Positions 51,524 through 60,981 of a stretch of DNA of 64,000 bases are shown here, one piece after another. The translations under genes were made by a program, and so were the position numbers. Source of the stretch: CAXXOK01 sp035353615. Lineage in GTDB: Bacteria > Bacillota > Clostridia > Christensenellales > Aristaeellaceae. The notes below the pieces were generated by a model. That model worked only from the letters and a program-made list of their open reading frames with translations. It made no database searches and had not been told where the DNA came from. The stretch lies in NCBI GenBank assembly GCA_035353615.1, contig DAOPZY010000002.1:62001-126000 (forward strand), given 5' to 3'. The stretch's first letter is position 1; every line of letters begins with the position of its first letter.

Positions 51524-51562
51524 AAGGCGCGTTGCCCATAAATAAAGGGCAGCGCGCCTTTT
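51524..51562 (+). terminator. Terminator of the lysA-like gene
   Basis: AAGGCGCGTTGCCC pairs with GGGCAGCGCGCCTT (one G-U pair) across a 9-nt loop, followed by TTTT. Confidence 0.8.
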
Positions 51563-51571
51563 CCATTGATA

Positions 51572-51776
51572 AAGCCCCCGCTGCGGCGGGGGAGGCACGT
51601 TTGTTTTCCTACCTTATGACCTTATGTATTCCTTCCCGCGCGCCGCATTGCGCCTTTGGGGCGCTCGTAGCGCTCCTGCTATATACGCTGCGGCGCAGGG
51701 CCTCCGGCGGGCGAGGGGCTTCGCCCCTGCGCCCCACAAGGGCTTCGCCCTTGACCCGGTTCCGCTGCGGCGGGGG
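51572..51776 (+). repeat. Fragments of the dispersed repeat
   Basis: CCCCCGCTGCGGCGGGGG (51575-51592) and a 3' half (51683-51776, with GGGGCTTCGCCCC and CAAGGGCTTCGCCCTTG hairpins, ending GTTCCGCTGCGGCGGGGG) belong to the main repeat family. The 5' module is missing. Confidence 0.7.
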
Positions 51777-51795
51777 AGGGCCACAGTTCTACAAA

Positions 51796-52263
51796 TTACA
51801 ACCGTTTGTCAAACACAAGCAGCGTGAACCCGGGCCGAACCTCCGACCGCCCCGTGACGCGGTAACCGGCATGCTCGTAAAAACGGCGGTTGCGCGGATT
51901 GCCCTCCGGCGTATCCAGCCCCCATTGACGCACCGTTGGGTACGCCTGCTCCAACAGGCGCAATGCCGTTTGGCCGTACCCTTTGCCCTGATGGGCGGGC
52001 AACAGGCAAATGCACCCCAGCCACCGGGCGACAGGCGTTTGCTCAAAGGTAACCACAACGCCGATGATTTCCCCGTTCAACGTCAGCTTTTGCACAGCGC
52101 CGTCCGCGCGCGCGAGCAGGGGGATCAGAAAGCGCGGATTTTCGAAGATATCCGGCCCTTCCCCATAGGTAAGTTTATCAATCAGAAACGCCTCGTGGCC
52201 CACCGCCGCCAGCATGGCGTAATCCTCCGGGGTTGCGGGCAGCAGTTCAAGAATCTCTGGCAT
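51796..52263 (-). CDS. GNAT family N-acetyltransferase
   Basis: This 155-residue acetyl-CoA-dependent acyltransferase has the pantetheine-binding loop in LPAHQGKGYGQTALRLLE, followed by GLDTPEGNPRNRRFYEHAGY, typical of the last helix and strand. The acceptor is unknown. AGGAGGAAA precedes the ATG. It is transcribed alone from a near-consensus promoter 160 bp upstream. Confidence 0.88.
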   Translation of the reverse strand: MPEILELLPATPEDYAMLAAVGHEAFLIDKLTYGEGPDIFENPRFLIPLLARADGAVQKLTLNGEIIGVVVTFEQTPVARWLGCICLLPAHQGKGYGQTALRLLEQAYPTVRQWGLDTPEGNPRNRRFYEHAGYRVTGRSEVRPGFTLLVFDKRL

Positions 52264-52428
52264 CGGGTTTCCTCCTGTGCACAGCTCGCCGGCAAGGCGT
52301 GCGGCGGCTTTTTATGTGCCGGCCGCGCCGGTCGGCGGCGTTCAAATCAAGTCTCCTCCGCGCCTGTGGGGCGGCGCGGTTTGCTCCGGAGTTTAGTTCG
52401 GCTCCATCGGCGACCGCGCCGGACCGTC

Positions 52429-52457
52429 ATTCTAGCATGCTCTTTGATTCCTGTCAA
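52429..52457 (-). promoter_or_regulatory. Promoter of the GNAT gene
   Basis: On the minus strand TTGACA is followed after 17 bp by TAGAAT with a TGC extended -10. The leader is about 160 nt. Confidence 0.75.
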
Positions 52458-52675
52458 ACCGCTGCCGTCGCCAGCCCCATCAGCCTTTCCGAGCCGATCG
52501 CCATCCTTTGCCTGCCATACCCTCCCGCCCGCTTCGCAGGCTTACAGGCGGCGGCGCACGCCTGCGCCTGCGCGCTGCTCTCATTCTGCCCCGCGCGCTC
52601 ACCGTCGCGCGAGCATAACGTTGGCTTCCGCGCGCCGCCCGGCACGCGGCGCTCCGCGAATGCGCGCAAACGCAA

Positions 52676-52711
52676 GCCGCCGGCCCCCCAAAGGCGGGGG
52701 AAACCGGCGGC
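52676..52711 (-). terminator. Hairpin after thrS
   Basis: On the minus strand GCCGCCGG pairs with CCGGCGGC across a 20-nt loop, followed by TTGCGTTTG. It lies about 75 bp beyond the thrS stop. The rest of 52458-52784 shows nothing else. Confidence 0.5.
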
Positions 52712-52784
52712 GGTTTCATGGGCTAGGCGTCGCCCGTGTTTCAGGCAACCCCGTTCACGATTACGGGTTCTTAATGAGATTCGG

Positions 52785-54692
52785 TCAGTCGATGGTCTTA
52801 TCGTCGTTCAGCTTACGGATCATGGCCACGGCTTCCGCAAAGGGGAACGTGCCCAGGTTGTCGCCCTTGCGGTTGCGGATGGTCACCGTTTTTTCGGCGG
52901 CTTCCCGGTCGCCCAGCACAAACATGTAGGGAATCTTCATCATCTGAGCTTCGCGCACCTTAAAGCCGATCTTTTCATTGCGCAGGTCGAGTTCCGGGCG
53001 CAGCTCCTCCGCCAGCAGCAGGGCTTGCAGCTCCTTGGCAGCCGCGTCGCTGCGGTCGGTGATGGTCATGATTTTCACCTGCACGGGCGCAAGCCACGTG
53101 GGGAAGGCCCCGCCGTACTGCTCGGTCAGGATGCCGATAAACCGCTCAATGGAGCCGAACACCACGCGGTGGATCATCACGGGGCGGTGTTTTTCACCGT
53201 CCGCGCCGGTATAGGTAAGGTCGAAGCGCTCCGGCAGGTTCATGTCCAGCTGAATGGTGCCGCATTGCCAGGTACGGCCAATGCAGTCCCGCAGATGGAA
53301 ATCGATCTTCGGGCCGTAGAAAGCGCCGTCGCCCTCGTTGATGGTGTACTTTACGCCCAGCTCATCCAGCGCGCCCTGAAGCCCCTCGGTGGCCAGCCGC
53401 CACATTTCATCCGTCCCGATGCTGTTTTCCGGGCGGGTGGAAAGCTCCACCGTGTAGGGGAAGCCAAACTGGGTGTACACCGTGTCAATCAGGTGGTATA
53501 CGCCCTTGATCTCATCCCGGATTTGCTCGGGGGTCATGAAGATGTGCGCGTCGTCCTGCGTAAAGCAGCGCACGCGCATCAGGCCGTGCAGCGCGCCGCT
53601 CTTTTCGTGGCGGTGCACCAGCCCCAGCTCGCCGCTACGGCAGGGCAGGTCGCGGTAACTCCACAGTTTGCGCTCATACACCAGCATCCCGCCGGGGCAG
53701 TTCATGGGCTTGATGGCAAAATCCGTATCGTCAATCCGGGTGGTGTACATATTTTCCCGGTACTTGGCCCAGTGTCCGCTGCGTTCCCACAGGGCGCGGT
53801 TGAGCATGATCGGGGTCTTGATTTCCTCATAGCCCGCCTTCAGGTGGATTTTGCGCCAGTAGTCCTCCAGAATATTGCGCAAAATCATTCCCTTGGGGTA
53901 GAAGAACGGGAAACCCGGGCCTTCGTCACGGATGTCGAACAGGTCCAGATCGCGGCCCAGCTTGCGGTGGTCGCGCTTTTTGGCTTCCTCAATCTGCTTT
54001 AAATACTCCTCCAGCTCCTCCTTGGTGGGGAAGCAGGTGCCGTACACCCGGCAGAGCATCTTGTTGTGCTCGTCGCCGCGCCAGTAAGCGCCCGCGATCT
54101 GCGTCAGCTTAAACGCCTTCAGGTAGGCAAGGCTGGGCAGGTGAGGGCCAACGCACAGGTCCACAAAGTCGCCCATTTCATAAAAACTCAGAGTTTCGTC
54201 CACTGGCAGGTCCTCAATCAGCTGCACCTTGTAGGGTTCGGCACGGTCCTTCATGAGGGCGATGGCCTCGCTGCGGGGCAAGGTGTAGCGGCGCGGGCGA
54301 AGCGACTTGCGGGCCACGCGGTCCATTTCTTTTTCAATCTTGGGCAAATCGTCCGGCGTGAACGGGGTAGGCAGGTCAAAATCATAGTAGAAGCCGTTTT
54401 CAATGGCCGGGCCGATGGCCAGCTTCGCTTCCGGGTACAGGTTTTTCACGGCGATCGCCAGCAGGTGGGAGCAGGAGTGGCGGTACACCTTGCGGCCATC
54501 CTCGTCGGCAAACGTCACGGGCGTCGCTTCCGCGTCCGCGTCCACCGGCGCGAACAGGTCCGCCATGCGGCCGTCGGCAAAGCGAACCGCATAGTACTTT
54601 TTGTAATCGTCCGGGTACAGGTTCTTGAGCAGGTCGCCGACGGAACTATGGTCGGCCACGTCGTAGGTGTTGCCCAATACAGTCAGTTTCAT
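52785..54692 (-). CDS. thrS: Threonyl-tRNA synthetase
   Basis: This 635-residue class II synthetase charges tRNA-Thr. In order it has a TGS domain (about 1-60), the editing domain with HSCSHLLAIAV and VDLCVGPHLPS, the catalytic core and the anticodon domain (from about 530). The catalytic core contains the zinc cysteine in MNCPGGMLVYE, the arginine motif RHEKSGALHGLMRVRCF, and the histidine in PVMIHRVVFGSIERF. The usual MNCPGH reads MNCPGG. ATG 54692 follows AGAAAGGATGG; a frame open to 54821 crosses the leader terminator. It is controlled by the T-box leader upstream. Confidence 0.97.
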   Translation of the reverse strand: MKLTVLGNTYDVADHSSVGDLLKNLYPDDYKKYYAVRFADGRMADLFAPVDADAEATPVTFADEDGRKVYRHSCSHLLAIAVKNLYPEAKLAIGPAIENGFYYDFDLPTPFTPDDLPKIEKEMDRVARKSLRPRRYTLPRSEAIALMKDRAEPYKVQLIEDLPVDETLSFYEMGDFVDLCVGPHLPSLAYLKAFKLTQIAGAYWRGDEHNKMLCRVYGTCFPTKEELEEYLKQIEEAKKRDHRKLGRDLDLFDIRDEGPGFPFFYPKGMILRNILEDYWRKIHLKAGYEEIKTPIMLNRALWERSGHWAKYRENMYTTRIDDTDFAIKPMNCPGGMLVYERKLWSYRDLPCRSGELGLVHRHEKSGALHGLMRVRCFTQDDAHIFMTPEQIRDEIKGVYHLIDTVYTQFGFPYTVELSTRPENSIGTDEMWRLATEGLQGALDELGVKYTINEGDGAFYGPKIDFHLRDCIGRTWQCGTIQLDMNLPERFDLTYTGADGEKHRPVMIHRVVFGSIERFIGILTEQYGGAFPTWLAPVQVKIMTITDRSDAAAKELQALLLAEELRPELDLRNEKIGFKVREAQMMKIPYMFVLGDREAAEKTVTIRNRKGDNLGTFPFAEAVAMIRKLNDDKTID

Positions 54693-54725
54693 AGGGTTCC
54701 ATCCTTTCTGTTTTTCCGGGGACAG

Positions 54726-54963
54726 AAAAAATCCGTCCCAGCGCATGGTTTGTGCGGGGACGGACGAATTGGCTCGTTCGTGGTTCCACCCTGCTTGGAA
54801 ACCGGTCAGGCCGATTCCCACTCATTTGGAGGCGCTGTATCGCGCGCCCGGCGCACCGTCGGCAGATGGTATCCGCACCCGGTATTCGCTCGCCGCTTTC
54901 AGCCAAGGCGGCAATCTCTGAGGCGATACCCGACGGGCGGCATGTTCCGCTTCATCCGATGAT
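54726..54963 (-). ncRNA. T-box leader of thrS (threonine-specific riboswitch)
   Basis: The minus-strand leader carries the T-box core AGGGTGGAACCACG (54779-54792). Its terminator is TCCGTCCC / GGGACGGA followed by TTTTTT (54726-54764). Upstream, GGTATC / GATACC closes a stem I that holds a specifier-loop candidate ACC (54881-54883), a threonine codon, next to an apical GCCGC / GCGGC stem. Uncharged tRNA-Thr would favour antitermination and thrS expression. The specifier choice is by inspection of the fold. Confidence 0.88.
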
Positions 54964-54969
54964 GGATGT

Positions 54970-54998
54970 AGAATAGCACGGCCCGCAACCGGTGTCAA
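54970..54998 (-). promoter_or_regulatory. Promoter of thrS
   Basis: On the minus strand TTGACA is followed after 17 bp by TATTCT with a TGC extended -10. Transcription should begin near 54963, at the 5' end of the T-box leader. Confidence 0.8.
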
Positions 54999-55459
54999 GA
55001 GCGTTTTCCGCGCCGATTGGCTCCGCCCGCGCGCAATCCGGACGCGCGACGCGCTCAAAAAGAAACCCTGTTTCACGGGCCAGTTTGCTCAGGCTCCTTT
55101 CCATTTACTTTCGCATCCTCCTCATTCATGAAAATTTCTTGCATTTTAACTGGCTTGCGATTCGCCTGAAAGTCTTTGCCTATCAACGTTTTCTGTTTTG
55201 CGCCCGGCGCACGGGGGGCTTCTGTCCCCTCGGTTTCGGGAAATATTTGGTATGTTTTTCCAATCAATACAAGAAAAAGCCCATTTGGGGATAGGATTTT
55301 CCGAAACCCATGTCGAAAAAACAATTTTGGGACTTGCCCTCACGAAGCGCAACCGCCATGCAGGCGACTTCGCGCGGGCAAACGCATGCGCGGACGCACG
55401 CATGCCCGCGCTTTGGGCCGGGGCGGCAAGGAACACCGCATCCGAGGGGAGGAGATTCG
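54999..55459. other. Intergenic stretch upstream of the sirtuin gene
   Basis: About 460 bases, AT-richer in 55080-55320. A minus-strand frame (55073-55324) has no good binding site or recognisable product. No promoter was placed with confidence. Confidence 0.4.
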
Positions 55460-56206
55460 ATGTCGGATCAATCTGCGGCTGTGGAAACTTTGCGCGATAT
55501 GATTCGGAAGAGTCGCAATATCGTCTTTTTCGGCGGCGCGGGCATGAGCACGGCCAGCGGAATCCCCGATTTTCGCGGGGCGCACGGCCTCTATCAGGCG
55601 GCTGAAGGAAAAAGCTATGAAGAGATGCTCTCCATTCGCTTTTTTTTGAATCAACCGGATGTGTTCTGGTCGTTTTACCGTAACGTGATGCTGCATCCTG
55701 AGGCCAAACCCAACGCGGGCCATGAGGCGTTGGTCAGGCTGGAACGGCAGGGAAAGCTGAAAGCGGTTATCACCCAAAATATTGACGGGCTTCATCAGGC
55801 AGCGGGGAGCCAGCGCGTGCTGGAACTGCACGGAACCGTGCAGCGCAACCATTGTATGAGCTGCGGCCATGTCTATACCCTGCCGGAGGTGCTTGCCGCG
55901 GACGGCACGCCCCATTGCGATTGCGGAGGCACGGTCCGCCCCGATATTGTGTTTTACGGCGAGCCGCTGAATAACAGCGTGATGGACGCGGCCATCCGCG
56001 CGCTGGAAGCCTGCGATTTGCTGATTGTGGGCGGCACGTCGCTGACCGTATACCCCGCGGCCGGTTTGCTGGGCTTTCGCAATCAGGCGGCGCTGATCCT
56101 CATCAACCGGGAAGAAACCCCCTATGACCAACGCGCGAACCTGATTGTGCGCGATGATCTCGCGCTCGCGCTGGACGCCGCCATCCCCCGATCAACCTCC
56201 CCATAA
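55460..56206 (+). CDS. NAD-dependent protein deacylase (sirtuin, class U-like)
   Basis: This 248-residue enzyme removes acyl groups from protein lysines with NAD. The NAD pocket is GAGMSTASGIPDFRG (26-40), then TQNID (105-109) and the catalytic histidine His124 in LELHGT. The zinc ligands are C132-x2-C135 and C153-x-C155. ATG 55460 follows GGGGAGGAG; the upstream open frame is arginine- and histidine-rich and not coding. The gap to the next gene is 61 bp, so the two may share a transcript. Confidence 0.93.
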   Translation: MSDQSAAVETLRDMIRKSRNIVFFGGAGMSTASGIPDFRGAHGLYQAAEGKSYEEMLSIRFFLNQPDVFWSFYRNVMLHPEAKPNAGHEALVRLERQGKLKAVITQNIDGLHQAAGSQRVLELHGTVQRNHCMSCGHVYTLPEVLAADGTPHCDCGGTVRPDIVFYGEPLNNSVMDAAIRALEACDLLIVGGTSLTVYPAAGLLGFRNQAALILINREETPYDQRANLIVRDDLALALDAAIPRSTSP

Positions 56207-56267
56207 GGCCAACCCGCGCGGCGATCCCCGGGCCTTATCGGAGGATACAGGAAACAGGAGGGGCATC

Positions 56268-56960
56268 ATGATCTATATCACCGGCGATACTCACGGAAGC
56301 CCTGCACGCCTCAGCCGCGAAACCATGCCCTTCGCGGACCGCTGGACCAAGCGGGATACCCTGATTGTGTGCGGAGATTTCGGCTACCTATTCGCGGGCG
56401 GGCCAAGGGAGGAACTGGCTTTGCGGGAGCTGAGCTTCCGGCCCTACACCATCCTGTTTGTGGATGGAAACCGAGAAAACTTCGATCTGCTCAACAGTTA
56501 CCCGCCCATCCAGTGGAAGGGCGGCATGGCGCGGCGCATTCGCCGCAACGTATACCACCTGATGCGGGGGCAAGTGTTTGAAATTGAGGGCCACACCCTG
56601 TTTACCATGGGCGGCGGATACTCAATCGATCAAACCCGCCGTTACGAGGGCGTGGACTGGTGGAAGTGCGAAATGCCCAACGCGGATGAATATGCGGAGG
56701 CGCGCAAAAACTTTTCCCGTTACGGCAACGATGTGGATTATATCCTGACCCATGCCGCGCCTGAAAAGATGATGCGGCAGATTTTCGGCGATCACGACGG
56801 TGAAAAGGAACTGAATGTGTTTTTACAGTGGGTGATGGACAACGTCTCCTACAAACGCTGGTATTTCGGGCACCTGCATATGGATGCGCCGCTGGACAAC
56901 CGCCTGTATGCCATGTTCCTGTCCGTACGGGAGCTGGCGACGGGCAACGTGGTCTGGTAA
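56268..56960 (+). CDS. Metallophosphoesterase family protein
   Basis: The 230-residue calcineurin-like protein has GDTHG (6-10), CGDFGYL, GNRENFD in the GNHE position, ILTHAAPE and FGHLHMD as the last metal motif. It differs clearly from the phosphoesterase at 40951. GGAGGGG precedes ATG 56268. It follows the sirtuin gene by 61 bp and ends at an intrinsic terminator. The substrate is unknown. Confidence 0.85.
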   Translation: MIYITGDTHGSPARLSRETMPFADRWTKRDTLIVCGDFGYLFAGGPREELALRELSFRPYTILFVDGNRENFDLLNSYPPIQWKGGMARRIRRNVYHLMRGQVFEIEGHTLFTMGGGYSIDQTRRYEGVDWWKCEMPNADEYAEARKNFSRYGNDVDYILTHAAPEKMMRQIFGDHDGEKELNVFLQWVMDNVSYKRWYFGHLHMDAPLDNRLYAMFLSVRELATGNVVW

Positions 56961-56997
56961 CGCGTGTATTTCACCCCCCCGAAACCGTTTTGATTGC

Positions 56998-57024
56998 GAA
57001 GCCCTGCCGACGGGGCTTCTTTTT
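56998..57024 (+). terminator. Terminator after the phosphoesterase gene
   Basis: GAAGCCC pairs with GGGCTTC across an 8-nt loop, followed by TTTTT. Confidence 0.8.
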
Positions 57025-57565
57025 GTTGAAAAGATTTGAGCAACGCCTTCGTTTTTCGCAGGTAGGTTCAGCGTACCCTTCCGGGGCCGGGCGAGCGCCG
57101 GAAGTTTTCCCGCAAGCTTCTCCCTAAACCCCAGCTGCGGCAAAACAGGGCCAGAGATAAAGCGCACGTCTGATTGTCGGTTATGAAAACCCTTCCGGAG
57201 CTTGGCGCGGAATCCTAAAGCCTTCTGCCTCCGCTGGAAAACCAAATCAAGCGACAGCTTAAAAGACAGTGCAGCGGGCGGCCTTCGGCCTTGCAGCGGT
57301 TCTTGAACAAGCAATATAATCCTTTACGGGCGCGGAGGACGGTCTGCGTTTGGGGATTGTATTTTTTTATAAAATTCATTTACATCTTTTCCTTGTTATG
57401 CTATATTTTCTCTGTCATAATTGTAAAATCAATCGTTTCTTTGCAAGGTTAGCCCAGGCTGTTGTATGCGCCCGCGCGGTTCGGCGGCAGGCGCGACCTT
57501 TCCATCCATGGCGCTTCCCGATGCTTCGTTTGAAACTAAATATGGAAGAAATAAAGGTGATCCCA
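57025..57565 (+). other. Upstream region of the C25 protease gene
   Basis: About 540 bases contain the promoter at 57379-57407 and an AT-rich patch (57355-57450). No gene is visible. The leader before the protease start is about 150 nt. Confidence 0.5.
57379..57407 (+). promoter_or_regulatory. Promoter of the C25 protease gene
   Basis: TTTACA is followed after 17 bp by TATATT with a TGC extended -10, in an AT-rich patch. Confidence 0.7.
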
Positions 57566-59617
57566 ATGAAAATTGCAAAAAAAGGGTTCCTCTGGGTTTG
57601 CGTACTGCTGTTTGCGCTTTCCGTTCAAAGCCCAGTCGGTTGGGCGCAGGAAACCCAACAGATGGTGCTGGACTATCACTTCAGCACGCCGCTGTGCACC
57701 GCGAAAGACGGGCAGACGCAGGTATCCATCGAGGGCCTGAACAACGTCTGCTTTTCCAACGCCGAGCTTCCTGTCAAGCATGTGCCGGTTCTGTTGCCCT
57801 ACGGGAAAACCGTTGACCATTATTCGGTCACCTACACCACCGCAAAAACCGTGGAAAACGTTGAATTGCCCACGCCCCCAAGGTACTATACCACCTCGGA
57901 CGACAGCCTTTCCATGCCTGCCGGCGACAAACCGGCGGACAGCCACGCCTCGGAGGGCACCGTCATGTACCAGCGGGGTTTCGCCCTGTTTGTGATCGAT
58001 CTGTACCCCGTAACCTACGTGGGCAAAACGCTCAGCGCCGTACAGGATATGCAGCTTTCCGTTTCCCTGAAGGACGCGCCTGCCGAAACCAAAGCCTACG
58101 TCCCCACCGTGGTTGATACCTCCTTTCTGCCGGATGTTTACGACTGCCCCGAAAACCTGTCCACCTACTACCGCCAAACGCCGACCCAAAGCACCGCCGG
58201 ATCCGCCCTGCTTGGCACCGCAAGGTATGATTATGTGATTATCACACCGCAGGGCTTTATCAACAGTTTTGCTCCCCTGATTACCTATAAAAAGAGCAAA
58301 GGTGTGCGAGCGGTAGCCGTTTCGCTTGAATCGGTTTATAACCATTACAGCGGAAGGGATTATGCGTACAAGATTCGGGCTTTTCTGCACGACGCTTATT
58401 TAAACAACCGGATTCGCTTTGTGCTGTTGGGCGGCGATGCGGACGCTAACTCCCGAAACCCCAAGAGCATTGTGGATTACAGCATCGTGCCCACCCGGCA
58501 ATTGTACTGCAAGCTTTCCTGGTTCAGCACCCCCAACAACTACATCGCCTCCGACCTGTACTATGCCTGCCTGGACGGCGATTACGACCATAACAAGAAC
58601 AATATCTATGGCGAGCCTACGGACGGCAACTACGGCCGGGACGTGGACCTGCTGGCGGATGTATACGTGGGCCGCGCGCCTGTGAACAGCATCACGGAAG
58701 TCAAAAACTTTGTGAACAAAACCATCGCCTATGAAAAACGGTCTAAAAAGAAATTTGCTCTCACGGTGGGCGAAAAGCTGGACTCGGATACCTACGGCAT
58801 GTCCTATATGGAACAAATCCGCAAGGGTTCTACGGCCAACGGCATCACCACCAAGGGTTTCCCCTCCGGGTATAACGTATCCGTGCTGTATGACAAAACC
58901 TACGCCAACCATAACTGGCCGGTGTCGGCGCTGATTACGCAGCTTAACCGCTCCCCGGAGATTGTTTTCCATCTGGGGCACTGTAACAATACCTACCTGA
59001 TGCGTATGATCCCTTACAATCTCAACAGCCTGACCAACCAGTATTCATTCTTCCTGTACAGTCAGGGGTGTTACCCGGGCGCATTTGACAACATGGATGC
59101 CGATAATTATTACTACGATGTCGATTCCATCGGCGAACAGTTGGTTGTAAGCAACGCCAAACGCGGCGCGGTCGCCTGCGCGCTCAACTCCCGTTACGGC
59201 TGGTATGCCGGTGGCAGTACAGACGGCGCGTCTCAGGCGTTTAACCGTTTCATGATCCACGAGTACAACAAAGCGCCTCGCACCAGTTTAGGCGCGCTGT
59301 TGGCCAAGAGCAAGGCGGATGTGCTGGCCAAGGGGTACCTTTCCAGCGATTCTGTGTACCGTTACTGTTATTACGAGTTTAACCTGCTGGGCGATCCGGA
59401 AATGTCCCTGACCACATCGGTGGCCACGCTGGACAGCCAATACACCCTTGCCGACGAGGAAAAGTATCTGCAACCGCTCGCCACGGATGCTGCCTCCGCC
59501 CCCAAAACCGGCGATACCTTCCCGCTTACGGCGGTTGCGCTGTGCCTGATTTTCTCCATGGCGGGTACGGCGGTGCTGCTGACCAAGCTGCGCCTGAAAC
59601 GGAAACATTCGCTGTAA
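57566..59617 (+). CDS. Peptidase family C25 (gingipain-like) with LPXTG-like wall anchor
   Basis: The 683-residue secreted protein has a Sec signal (about 1-27, WA-QE cleavage) and a beta-rich pro-region (about 30-215). The C25 catalytic domain starts at YDYVIITPQGFINSF, with VLLGGDADANSR and VYVGRAPVNS. The catalytic dyad is His472 in HLGHCNN and Cys502 in SQGCYPGAF, 30 residues apart, close to the spacing in gingipains. The C-terminus has SAPKTGD (644-650), a hydrophobic stretch and KLRLKRKHSL, the layout of a sortase substrate with A in place of L. ATG 57566 follows AAAGGTGATC. The next gene is a sortase. Confidence 0.88.
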   Translation: MKIAKKGFLWVCVLLFALSVQSPVGWAQETQQMVLDYHFSTPLCTAKDGQTQVSIEGLNNVCFSNAELPVKHVPVLLPYGKTVDHYSVTYTTAKTVENVELPTPPRYYTTSDDSLSMPAGDKPADSHASEGTVMYQRGFALFVIDLYPVTYVGKTLSAVQDMQLSVSLKDAPAETKAYVPTVVDTSFLPDVYDCPENLSTYYRQTPTQSTAGSALLGTARYDYVIITPQGFINSFAPLITYKKSKGVRAVAVSLESVYNHYSGRDYAYKIRAFLHDAYLNNRIRFVLLGGDADANSRNPKSIVDYSIVPTRQLYCKLSWFSTPNNYIASDLYYACLDGDYDHNKNNIYGEPTDGNYGRDVDLLADVYVGRAPVNSITEVKNFVNKTIAYEKRSKKKFALTVGEKLDSDTYGMSYMEQIRKGSTANGITTKGFPSGYNVSVLYDKTYANHNWPVSALITQLNRSPEIVFHLGHCNNTYLMRMIPYNLNSLTNQYSFFLYSQGCYPGAFDNMDADNYYYDVDSIGEQLVVSNAKRGAVACALNSRYGWYAGGSTDGASQAFNRFMIHEYNKAPRTSLGALLAKSKADVLAKGYLSSDSVYRYCYYEFNLLGDPEMSLTTSVATLDSQYTLADEEKYLQPLATDAASAPKTGDTFPLTAVALCLIFSMAGTAVLLTKLRLKRKHSL

Positions 59618-59824
59618 AGCGTTGGCGCACCCCCCTTCGCAAAAGGTAGCCCGGAAAGGGGAGCGCATCCGCCCGACGGCATCACGCTGTTCCTGCTGTG
59701 GCGCAAAGGGTCAGGGCGCTCGCTTCTACGGGGGTTGATTGGCAGGCTGGCAAATCGCGTATCGGACGGTCGCAAAGCCGAAAATCCCCGCAAACCCAAC
59801 AAACGCAAGGAAGGCAGGTTCGGC

Positions 59825-60919
59825 ATGAAACGGACTGGCTTTCATCAGCATCCCCCACAAACCGACTGGAATCTTTACCATGTGCCGGCCAACCGGATAA
59901 CGTCCCAATCCCCATCTACGGAAGTAACATCGACTCCGTCAAAAACCAAAAAGGGCGCCCGGGGGCAACGAGCCGCGCTGTACGTTTTCATCGCGGTAAT
60001 GGTGGTATCGGGCGTTGCCCTTGCGGTTTACGGGCTGCAAACCCTGCGCGCCAAGCAGGCAACGGCGGCCCTGCGCGCGCTGTATTATACAACTGCCGCG
60101 CCGACGGATGCTTCAGCCTCCGCCGCCCTGCCTGCCGAATCGCAGGCAAGCCCCGCGCCATCTTCCGTAACGCTGGTCAGCTGGTTTGTCACAGACCCGC
60201 CGGCCGAAGGCTCCTCCCCCGTGGCGGTCGCTGCGGCGCAAACCTCCGCGCCCCCAGCCGGTTCAACCCCCACAGCCGATCCGCAATTGGAAGCCCTCCG
60301 CCTGCAAAACCCCGATATCATCGGCTGGCTCAATATTCCGGACCTGCTGGACGAGCCGGTTGTGCAGCGGGACAATACCACCTACCTCAGCAGGGACGCG
60401 CTGGGAAATGAAAGCATCACCGGCGCGCTATTTCTGGACGAGCGCTGCGCGCTATCCCCCGCCTCCCAAAACCTGATGATCCACGGCCACAACATGAAAA
60501 CCGGCGCAATGTTCGGGTGCCTGAAAAAGTATGAGGTTCAGGGCGCGTCCTTCCTGAAAACCCACGGGCTTCTGGCCCTGCGCACGCTGTACGGGCAGGC
60601 CGCCTATGCGGTGTTCGCTGTGATGGTTGTGGATACGCAACCCAACCAACCGCTATATTTTTCCAGCATGGAGCAGATCGCTTTTGCCACGGAGACTGAT
60701 TTTCAGAATTACCTGCAAACCGCGCGCCGGCTCTCGCTTTATTCCGTGCCTCTGGACGTGCAGTCAGGCGACCGGTTGCTAACCCTTTCCACCTGCGAAG
60801 GCGCGGACAACGAGCAGCGGCTGATGGTGCTGGCGCGTCAGGTTCGTCCGGACGAAACCACAACCCAGCTGATTTACTCGTTAAGCCAGGCGGCAGTGAA
60901 CGTCGCCAGGCTCCGGTAA
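59825..60919 (+). CDS. Class B sortase
   Basis: The 364-residue membrane-anchored cysteine transpeptidase has a cytosolic start (1-47), a membrane segment (about 50-72), a Ser/Ala/Pro-rich spacer (about 90-155) and the sortase domain (158-364). The domain has NPDIIGWLNIPDLLDEPVVQ, IHGHNMKTGAMFG (catalytic His222), LSTCEG (Cys324) and RLMVLARQV (Arg332). GGAAGGCAGG precedes ATG 59825. It lies 207 bp after the C25 protease gene, whose tail carries an LPXTG-like signal, so the protease is the likely substrate. Confidence 0.88.
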   Translation: MKRTGFHQHPPQTDWNLYHVPANRITSQSPSTEVTSTPSKTKKGARGQRAALYVFIAVMVVSGVALAVYGLQTLRAKQATAALRALYYTTAAPTDASASAALPAESQASPAPSSVTLVSWFVTDPPAEGSSPVAVAAAQTSAPPAGSTPTADPQLEALRLQNPDIIGWLNIPDLLDEPVVQRDNTTYLSRDALGNESITGALFLDERCALSPASQNLMIHGHNMKTGAMFGCLKKYEVQGASFLKTHGLLALRTLYGQAAYAVFAVMVVDTQPNQPLYFSSMEQIAFATETDFQNYLQTARRLSLYSVPLDVQSGDRLLTLSTCEGADNEQRLMVLARQVRPDETTTQLIYSLSQAAVNVARLR

Positions 60920-60981
60920 CCGGGTCACGGCGTCCGCATAGCTGCCGGCCAAGGTTGTTTCCGGCTTTCATGGCCCGCGAT

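Noticed and set aside
55073..55324. An 83-codon minus-strand frame upstream of the sirtuin gene
   Set aside because: There is no convincing ribosome binding site, no family resemblance, and the composition is not gene-like.
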